Assembly: GCF_036186745.1 (NCBI RefSeq)
Contig: NZ_CP108086.1
Location: 6,262,001 to 6,326,000 of the forward strand
Direction of reading: 5' to 3'
Source of the DNA: Microbispora hainanensis
Lineage (GTDB): Bacteria > Actinomycetota > Actinomycetes > Streptosporangiales > Streptosporangiaceae
DNA: 64,000 nucleotides
Below are positions 58,538 to 64,000 of this stretch, one piece after another. How positions within the stretch are numbered: position 1 is the stretch's first letter; every line of letters begins with the position of its first letter. Below the pieces are notes generated by a model. It was not told the DNA's origin, did no database searches, and saw only the letters and a program-made list of their open reading frames with translations. Position numbers and translations under genes: made by a program.

Positions 58538-58583
58538 CCGCCCGATCGGCCGGGAACGATGCCGGCTCGTCCCGATCGGGCGG
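58538..58583. terminator. bidirectional hairpin terminator
   Basis: CCGCCCGATCGG (58538-58549) and its exact complement CCGATCGGGCGG (58572-58583) form a 12-bp stem around a 22-base loop. It lies between the converging MarR and fusion-hydrolase genes. Confidence 0.65.
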
Positions 58584-58612
58584 TCAGAGGCATCTTCACG
58601 GGCGGATCGGCG

Positions 58613-59962
58613 TCACCTCGCCCTCCCCGCCCGGGTGCCGGCGACCCAGTCCGCGAGACGGCGCAGGAACGTCATGGCCACAGCAGGCGGGTCCTGCGCC
58701 ATCACGCTCGCATGGAAGGCATGCGGCATGCCCTCGTACAGGTCCACGGTCACGTCGACATCAGCGGCCGCGGCGGCCGCCGCGAAGCGCCGCGTGTCGT
58801 CCAGCAGCACCTCGGCGGTCCCGGCCACGAGCAGCAGCGACGGCAGGCCGCGCAGATCCCCGTGGAGCGGAGACTGGGGCGCCCGATCGGCGGGCGCTCC
58901 GGCCAGATACTGCGCGGTGACGTGTTCGGCCACCCGGCGATCGATCACATCCCCGCCCTCGTTGACGTCCAGGGACCGGCTCGACAAGGTCAGATCGGTC
59001 AGCGGGGAGACCGCGATCGCCGCACCGGGCAGCGGATCACCCGCCTCCTTGAGCGCCAGCAACGCCGACAGGACGAGCGTCCCGCCCGACGACTCGCCGC
59101 ACACGACGACCCGATCGGCCGGCACCCTCTGCTCCAAAAGGCTCCGATACACCGCCACCACGTCGTCCAACGCGGCGGGATACGGATGGGCGGGCGCCAG
59201 CCGCTGGTCCACCTTGAACACGGGACGCCCGGTGGCCTCCGACAGCCGCCAGGCCATGAGAGGCTCCAGCGCCGGCTGGGCACGCTCGAAACCGCCTCCG
59301 TGCACGTACAGCGTGACGCCGTCCCCGGCAGCCGACCCTCCCGCCGCGCTGACCCACAGCCCCGGAACGCCTCCGGTGTGCGCCAGCGCGGGCGTCGCAT
59401 CGCCACCGAGCGCCGGTGCACCGGTGAACAGGGACTGCATCGCGGTCATCACGGCCGCGCGGTCGCCGGAGGCGGCGGGGACCTGAGCGACGCGCAGACG
59501 ATCCCCGTCACGCGGCGAAGGGGCGCCTTCCGGCAGGTCCGAGAAGGAAACGGAGCGCGGGGTCAACGCCACGACGGGCAACACGCGGCCCGACCGCACC
59601 TCATAGTCGGCCCAGCCGGCATCGGCTTCGACCGCCCGGGCGAACAGCCGATCGCGTTCCTCGCCCTCCAGAACGGCGGCCTCCGCCTCGATCGTGAGGA
59701 TGCCGGTCTCCACGGTGACGCGGGAATCGGCACGCAGGTTGTGATACCAGGCCGGGTGGCGCGGCGCACCGCCTGCCGAGGCGATGACCAGCATCCGGCC
59801 TCCCTCGTCATCCAGGTAGCCCAGGGGGACCGTACGGCGGACCCCCGAACGTGCGCCGGTGGTGGTCAGGAGGAGCAGCCTGGCCCCCTCGAAAGGGCCG
59901 CCCACCTTGCCACGGTTGGCGCGGAATTCCTTGATGATCTGCTGATTGAAGTCGTGCGGCAT
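58613..59962 (-). CDS. nitroreductase-like (DDN)/alpha-beta hydrolase fusion
   Basis: A 449-residue two-domain protein. Residues 1-140 are a DDN-type split-barrel domain (EFRANRGKVGGPFEGARLLL, TTTGARSGVRRTVPLGYL, APRHPAWYHNLRADSRVTV), which usually binds F420 or flavin. Residues 200-449 are a hormone-sensitive-lipase-type hydrolase with VTLYVHGGGFERAQPAL, the nucleophile Ser in VCGESSGGTLVLS, and His in MPHAFHASVM. The DDN part looks complete, though some deazaflavin-binding residues cannot be judged by eye. The fusion could couple reduction and ester cleavage of one substrate. ATG 59962 gives the usual HDFNQQIIKEF start. Confidence 0.85.
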   Translation of the reverse strand: MPHDFNQQIIKEFRANRGKVGGPFEGARLLLLTTTGARSGVRRTVPLGYLDDEGGRMLVIASAGGAPRHPAWYHNLRADSRVTVETGILTIEAEAAVLEGEERDRLFARAVEADAGWADYEVRSGRVLPVVALTPRSVSFSDLPEGAPSPRDGDRLRVAQVPAASGDRAAVMTAMQSLFTGAPALGGDATPALAHTGGVPGLWVSAAGGSAAGDGVTLYVHGGGFERAQPALEPLMAWRLSEATGRPVFKVDQRLAPAHPYPAALDDVVAVYRSLLEQRVPADRVVVCGESSGGTLVLSALLALKEAGDPLPGAAIAVSPLTDLTLSSRSLDVNEGGDVIDRRVAEHVTAQYLAGAPADRAPQSPLHGDLRGLPSLLLVAGTAEVLLDDTRRFAAAAAAADVDVTVDLYEGMPHAFHASVMAQDPPAVAMTFLRRLADWVAGTRAGRAR

Positions 59963-59978
59963 TGTCTGCTTTCTTGTT

Positions 59979-60010
59979 CCGGACTTTCTTGATGCCGGAC
60001 TTTCTTGATG
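59979..60010. repeat. 16-bp direct repeat, two copies
   Basis: CCGGACTTTCTTGATG occurs twice in tandem, in the leader of the fusion gene, near the left end of the insertion sequence. Confidence 0.75.
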
Positions 60011-60029
60011 CGGGGCTTTTCCGGGCATG

Positions 60030-61428
60030 GCGGCTCTTCGAAGTTAAGCGGGGTTGAGGAATCCGCGGCTTCGTCGGGTGGTGGCGCAGCGGGTGCGTAA
60101 CCGCTGGTTTTCGGGGTTGCGGAAGCCGTACGCGTCGCGGGCGACGGTCTTGATCACGCGGTTGGTGCCCTCGGAGCCGGCGTTGGTGATGCCGGTGTGG
60201 ATGAACGCGAGGATCTCGGGCCACCAGGTCTCGACCGTGCTCGCCAGGCGTTCCAGTTCAGGCAGGCCGGAGGCGGCGCAGCGGTCATAGAAGCGGAACA
60301 GCCGGCCGGCGACGACGGAGCGATCGGGGTGGGTGCGCGCCAAGGCGAGCAGGTCGAGCAGGTCTTCCTTGGCGTTCCACGCGGCCAGGATCGGCACTCC
60401 GATCCGCCTCGGTAGCGCCATCAGGTCATCGACCATCGGGTCGAGTTGCGAGCCGTGCATCCGGGCGGCCGAGCGGGTCAGCCGGTTACGTAGTTCCCAT
60501 TCGCGGTTGCCCTTGCGCCCGCGCCTGCCCCGCACCTGGACGGTGACGCGGCGGCGGACCTCGGTGACGGCGGCGTTGGCCAGCTGCACGATGTGGAAGT
60601 GGTCGACCACCAGCCTGGCCTGCGGTAACGCCACCCGGACGGCGGATTTGAAGATGGTGCACATGTCGATCGCGACGAAGGTCACGCCATCACGCCAGGC
60701 CTGAGTACGCTGGCCGAGCCAGCCGGTGACAGCAGTGCTGGTACGGCCTTCGACCTGGCCGAGCAGGCCTTGCCCGCCGGACAGGTCGACGAAGCCGACA
60801 TGCCATCGGTCCACGACGGTCTGCCAGGTGCCGGTGGTCTCATCCCAGGTCCAGCGGGGCCGGCCTCGGCGGATCTCATCGATCCCCAGCACCGTGACGG
60901 GGGCGGGCTGACCGGGCAGCACCCGCTGGGCGTGCGCGGTGAACGCCGCACAGGCCACCGGCCAGGACACGCCGTGGTCGCGAGCCGACTGCACGATCGT
61001 CCTCCCACGGTCGGCGACGGCTTCCCCGGCGGCCTGGCGTAATCGCACCGTCAGCCGGGCCCGGGCCGGGACCTGTGCGACGTGCTCGGTGAACGTCCCT
61101 CTCGGGCAGGCCGGCTCGTCGCAGTACCACCGGCGTTTACGCCAGCGCAGGTCACAGCGGCGGCCCGCGACCGGTAGGTCACGCGGGCGGGTGGTCACCC
61201 ACTCCTTGACCCGGGCCGCGAACACCCCGCACTCGGGGCAGGCCCGAGCGCTCTCGTCGGCGGTGACCAGATGCACGATCGGCCCCTGCCTGCTGTCTTC
61301 ACCTGCTGCGACGACGTCGACGACGGCCAGGCCCTCCAGGCCCAGCAGCCGGGTCGTATCGTTGACCATGCTCGCGGCTCTTCTGTTGATCTTCTGCGTA
61401 GATAACAGAAATGATCAACGGGAGCCGC
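60030..61428. mobile_element. ISL3-type insertion sequence
   Basis: About 1.4 kb with one transposase gene. GCGGCTC at the left end (60030-60036) and GAGCCGC at the right (61422-61428) are inverted, as expected for short ISL3 ends; the match beyond seven bases is poor. I cannot identify a target-site duplication beyond doubt, so ends are approximate. It sits upstream of the fusion hydrolase gene, 68 bp before its start. Confidence 0.75.
60044..61369 (-). CDS. ISL3-family transposase
   Basis: A 441-residue transposase, full length for the family. The N-terminal zinc-ribbon is CPECGVFAARVKEW, then CDEPACPRGTF; HTH_29-like helices follow (RLRQAAGEAVADRGRTIVQS). The DDE-type catalytic domain has VTVLGIDEIRRGRPRW, FVAIDMCTIFKSAVRVALPQ and VDHFHIVQLAN, with the C-terminal Glu in SEGTNRVIKTVARDAYGFRN. 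The gene seems intact. It is the only transposase in the window. Confidence 0.93.
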   Translation of the reverse strand: MVNDTTRLLGLEGLAVVDVVAAGEDSRQGPIVHLVTADESARACPECGVFAARVKEWVTTRPRDLPVAGRRCDLRWRKRRWYCDEPACPRGTFTEHVAQVPARARLTVRLRQAAGEAVADRGRTIVQSARDHGVSWPVACAAFTAHAQRVLPGQPAPVTVLGIDEIRRGRPRWTWDETTGTWQTVVDRWHVGFVDLSGGQGLLGQVEGRTSTAVTGWLGQRTQAWRDGVTFVAIDMCTIFKSAVRVALPQARLVVDHFHIVQLANAAVTEVRRRVTVQVRGRRGRKGNREWELRNRLTRSAARMHGSQLDPMVDDLMALPRRIGVPILAAWNAKEDLLDLLALARTHPDRSVVAGRLFRFYDRCAASGLPELERLASTVETWWPEILAFIHTGITNAGSEGTNRVIKTVARDAYGFRNPENQRLRTRCATTRRSRGFLNPA

Positions 61429-61983
61429 GAGCTCCCTCAAGAGGCAATCCATCCCGCAGCCGCGCGAGCAGGCGCAGCCTCGCCTCAACCCCGATCAAGT
61501 TCGATGAGCCGGCATGGCGAACCGACCGCCTCGCCGCATCAGCGCAGGCGGTGGTGAAGGAATGACGGAAACGCGCGCGGCGGCATAGGAGACGGCGCGG
61601 CGGCGAATTGCGCCGACGCGACAGGCCGCGCCGATACGCGGTCGAAAGAATTTCAGATCACGAGGTCGAAGATGCGGCGGGCCTCGCGCCCGCCCGGCCC
61701 TCACGCCGTGGCCGGGTGCCTCACTCGCTTGTGGCCCATGGCCGACCCGGCAGTCACGAAGCTCACGTTATCGCCACCTCGGGAATGCGGCAACATCGCA
61801 TCCGTCCCGGTTCACAACATGGCGGGGGACAGGCCGTCCTGCCGTGATATGTTCACCGTCACCGCGCATCGCGGCGAACCAGGGAGGTGAGACCGATCAA
61901 CGCTGTGACAGGTCGGGACTCCCTCCTTCTCATCGCCTAGGGGAGTGCCCGCGAAAAGGCATCCTCGAAAGGCGTGAAACGCT
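61429..61983. other. 555-bp intergenic region right of the insertion sequence
   Basis: A short plus-strand frame ends at 61565 with KFDEPAWRTDRLAASAQAVV, which looks like the end of some gene but is too short to name; the insertion may have cut it. From 61566 to 61983 I see no credible gene. AGGGAGGTGAGACC at 61882-61895 precedes no good frame. A weak purine-rich site precedes the next gene. Confidence 0.4.
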
Positions 61984-62715
61984 GTGCGCTTCATCTCCTG
62001 CACGTCGTCCGGCGGCGTCACCGAACAACTCTTCACCCTCGATGCACTCCCCGGCGTGCTCTGGACACCGGAAAACGCCACAGGCGCTCGTCCTCTCATC
62101 CTGATGTGCCACGGTGGCGGCCGGCACAAGAAGGACCCCGACATCCTCGCCCGCGCGCACCGCTACGTCACCGAGGGCGGCTTCGCCGTCGCCGCGGTGG
62201 ACGTGCCCGGCCACGGCGACCGTCCGACGGACGAGAGGTACGACAAGATCGCTACTGAGAATCAGGCTCGCGTGGCGGCGGGGGAGGAGCTCGCTCCGCT
62301 GATCGCCGCCTTCCAGGCGCTCGTGGCCCGCCAGACCGTCCCGGAATGGCGGGTGGTGCTCCGGGCGCTCCGCCGGCTCGACCACGTCGGCGGCGGCCCG
62401 GTGGGCTACTGGGGCGTGTCGCTGGGATGCGGCCTCGGCGTTCCGTTCGTCGCCGCCGAGCCCCGGATCCGGTGTGCGGTGCTGGGCCTGGGCGGCGCGC
62501 CGGCGTCGGCCGAGGCCGCCGCACGGGTCACCGTGCCGGTGCGGTTCCTGCTGCAATGGGACGACGAACGGGTGCCGAGGGCCCAGGGCCTCGCACTGTT
62601 CGACGCCTTCGCCTCGGCCGACAAGACCCTGCACGCCAACCCCGGCAGGCATGGCGAGCTCCCCGAGTCCGAGATCGACAGCTCACTGCGCTTCTTCCAA
62701 CGGCACCTCGCCTGA
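61984..62715 (+). CDS. alpha/beta hydrolase, dienelactone-hydrolase-like
   Basis: A 243-residue alpha/beta hydrolase. LILMCHGGGRHKKDPDILAR is the oxyanion-hole segment, DVPGHGDRPTDERYDK follows, the nucleophile in GYWGVSLGCGLGVPFV is Ser, the acid is probably Asp in LLQWDDERVPR and the His is in NPGRHGELPESE. It is a small cytosolic esterase or lactonase; the substrate is unknown. Start GTG 61984 is the first in frame after the IS-flanking region. It converges with the HIT gene. Confidence 0.87.
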   Translation: MRFISCTSSGGVTEQLFTLDALPGVLWTPENATGARPLILMCHGGGRHKKDPDILARAHRYVTEGGFAVAAVDVPGHGDRPTDERYDKIATENQARVAAGEELAPLIAAFQALVARQTVPEWRVVLRALRRLDHVGGGPVGYWGVSLGCGLGVPFVAAEPRIRCAVLGLGGAPASAEAAARVTVPVRFLLQWDDERVPRAQGLALFDAFASADKTLHANPGRHGELPESEIDSSLRFFQRHLA

Positions 62716-62790
62716 ACCCACCGCCTCGTCACGCGTGAGCAGGCCGGCCTGCGGGGGAGCGACGCGCACTGGGCAACCGCGTGCCGGTCG

Positions 62791-63327
62791 TCACCTGTCC
62801 ACGCCGGCCTCGGACAGGACGGCGCGCAGGCGGCCGGCAAGGTCGGCCGCCTGCTGCGCCGACCAGGGAATCACGCCGTTCTCGGTCATCAGAGCGTGAT
62901 ACTGCTGCTGCTCATACGGAGTTCCTGGAGGCAGGGGAGCGATATGCCAGTGCAGGTGGGCGTTTCCCTGTTGGCTGCCCAAGGACAACAGATAGGTGCG
63001 TTCGGAGGGGACGACCGCCTCGACCGCCAGGGCGACTCGGCGGACCGTCCGCATCAGCCGCAGGTAGGCGTCTTCGTCAAGGTCCCGGACGGCATGCTCC
63101 ACGTGGGCGCCGGGAGCCACCAGGACCTTGCCGGGCATCGTGGGGTAGCGATCCAGGAAAGCGACGTGGTGCTCGTCCTCGAAGACGATCTGCTCAAGGT
63201 CGTAGCCGGGCGCGCCCGCCAGGATGGCGCAGATGAAGCACGGACGGCCTCTGGTGCGCCGGACGTAGCCGGCGAGATCGAAGGGTTCTCTTCCCTGGGG
63301 CAACGGATCGCTGTCGTGGGTGCTCAT
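62791..63327 (-). CDS. HIT-family protein
   Basis: A 178-residue histidine-triad protein. CFICAILAGAPGYDLEQIVF opens the domain; AFLDRYPTMPGKVLVAPGAH follows; the catalytic triad is NAHLHWHIAPLPPG. HIT enzymes hydrolyse or transfer nucleotides (AMP-NH2, Ap4A). The nucleotide-binding and triad regions seem complete. Its promoter region contains the long palindrome at 63395-63444 in the divergent gap. Confidence 0.9.
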   Translation of the reverse strand: MSTHDSDPLPQGREPFDLAGYVRRTRGRPCFICAILAGAPGYDLEQIVFEDEHHVAFLDRYPTMPGKVLVAPGAHVEHAVRDLDEDAYLRLMRTVRRVALAVEAVVPSERTYLLSLGSQQGNAHLHWHIAPLPPGTPYEQQQYHALMTENGVIPWSAQQAADLAGRLRAVLSEAGVDR

Positions 63328-63394
63328 GGTCGCACCATAAGCGGACCATGAGGCTGATCAGTCAGTATCCGGCCATCGATGGAAAGAGCGGACA

Positions 63395-63444
63395 TCACTC
63401 CCTATACCGGACAGAATTCACCTTCTGTCCGGTATAGGGAGTGA
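63395..63444. promoter_or_regulatory. long perfect inverted repeat
   Basis: The two 22-base arms are exact complements, separated by TTCACC. The left arm includes CACTCCCTATACCGGACAGA. It lies between the divergent HIT and VOC genes. It could be an operator, a hairpin in RNA, or a mobile-element remnant; without a T run it is a poor terminator. Confidence 0.7.
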
Positions 63445-63456
63445 TGAGGCATTTGT

Positions 63457-63472
63457 CGCATCCGTGGATGCG
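63457..63472. promoter_or_regulatory. 16-bp palindrome
   Basis: CGCATCCGTGGATGCG is a perfect 7-2-7 palindrome about 100 bp upstream of the VOC gene. It could be an operator for the VOC or HIT gene. Confidence 0.6.
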
Positions 63473-63570
63473 TATACGTCCGGCAGGAAAGATCTTGGAT
63501 CTGGGTGTCGGGAATTCGGCGCCGGCTCCGTCCCAGGGGTGCCCGTGACCGCGACAGAGGAGGGACCATC

Positions 63571-64000
63571 GTGACGATCCAGCGCATGGACAACGTCGGC
63601 ATCGTCGTCGACGACCTGGAGGCCGCCATTGCCTTCTTCGTGGAACTCGGCATGGAGCTGGAGGGAAAGGCGCTGATCGAAGGGCCGTGGGCGGCACGCC
63701 TCGTCGGGCTCGACGACCAGAGCGTCGACATCGCGATGATGCGCACCCCGGACGGCCACGGGCGGATCGAGCTGGCGAAATACCACACGCCGGAGGCGAT
63801 CGCCGGTGTGCCGCGGGACGCCCCGGCGAACACGCTGGGCATCCGCCGCATCATGTTCGCCGTCGACGACATCGACGAGGTCATCGCGCGCCTGCGTGCT
63901 CACGGCGCCGAACTCGTCGGCGACGTCGTGCAGTACGAGGACGCGTACCGGCTCTGCTACCTGCGCGGGCCCGAGGGAATCGTCGTCGCGCTGGCCGAGG
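63571..64000 (+). CDS. VOC (glyoxalase-like) protein, 3' partial
   Basis: The first 143 residues of a vicinal-oxygen-chelate-fold protein. It begins TIQRMDNVGIVVDDLEAAIA then FFVELGMELEGKALIEG; the second module is LGIRRIMFAVDDIDEVIARL, with metal or ligand positions in GRIELAKYHTPE and YRLCYLRGPEGIVVALAE. Enzymes of this fold are glyoxalases, dioxygenases or resistance proteins; the present residues do not decide. GTG 63571 has GAGGAGGG nine bases before. The gene runs off the window. Confidence 0.85.
   Translation, partial: MTIQRMDNVGIVVDDLEAAIAFFVELGMELEGKALIEGPWAARLVGLDDQSVDIAMMRTPDGHGRIELAKYHTPEAIAGVPRDAPANTLGIRRIMFAVDDIDEVIARLRAHGAELVGDVVQYEDAYRLCYLRGPEGIVVALAE

Noticed and set aside
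60022-61436. 8-bp target-site duplication of the insertion sequence
   Set aside because: Bases flanking the best inverted ends do not match on the two sides, so I did not claim a duplication.

Overview
The window is chromosomal DNA of a high-GC actinomycete. Codons end almost always in G or C, GTG starts are frequent, several genes look leaderless, and the families are typical of soil actinomycetes: ECF41 and ECF42 sigma factors, WYL, MocR, TipAS-type and MmyB-type regulators, HelR, and a DUF222-HNH protein. Streptosporangiales fits best by general impression, but no rRNA or tRNA gene is present to test that. I saw no CRISPR array, no prophage and no large biosynthetic cluster.

The layout is accessory in character: many short regulator-plus-partner modules, often with a visible operator. 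From the left: permease end, GNAT, GntR and MFS genes (2-2546); DeoR and WYL regulators (3314-5163); a divergent ECF41 sigma factor and SDR pair with promoter-like sites for the sigma factor on both sides (5420-7292); a large DUF222-HNH protein with two low-complexity inserts (8388-11636); a FAD monooxygenase with three operator copies and a divergent small-ORF, MarR/GbsR, methyltransferase cluster (11984-15209); a helR gene with a rifamycin-associated element but an in-frame amber codon (15309-17637); LysE, hydrolase and MocR genes (17784-20692); a FAD oxidase, an NTF2-like gene and an Rrf2 regulator with two matching palindromes (20715-23748); aldo/keto reductase with MerR, and a secreted multidomain glycosidase (25034-28551); a TetR gene behind two tetO-like operators facing a lipoprotein gene (28734-30296).

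The right half holds SnoaL/MarR, SDR, and a MarR gene divergent from a large RND transporter (30374-37186); ArsR with MFS (37554-39589); the one clear housekeeping gene, purB (39945-41372), preceded by a truncated rpsO copy; ArsR with a frameshifted SRPBCC gene (43045-44119); a TipAS-type MerR with a tipA-like promoter (44217-45030); an ECF42 plus DGPF operon with a matching promoter (45201-46827); a MerR, a tyrosine recombinase and an L7/L12-like membrane protein; an NmrA-type gene; a DUF2218/O-methyltransferase fusion divergent from ArsR with paired operators (50753-52415); a patch of gene remnants (49641-49787, 53173-53999, 54527-54706); LysR with MFS; MarR with HSL-type hydrolase; a nitroreductase-like/esterase fusion; a complete ISL3-type insertion sequence (60030-61428); a hydrolase; a HIT protein; and a glyoxalase-like gene cut by the window end.

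Two themes recur. First, regulators sit beside the enzyme or transporter they probably control, with inverted repeats in the shared promoter. Second, there is visible decay: an amber codon in helR, a frameshift in the SRPBCC gene, fragments of rpsO, of a methyltransferase, of TetR, MmyB, SDR and globin genes, and many 15-17 bp tandem repeats at gene ends.
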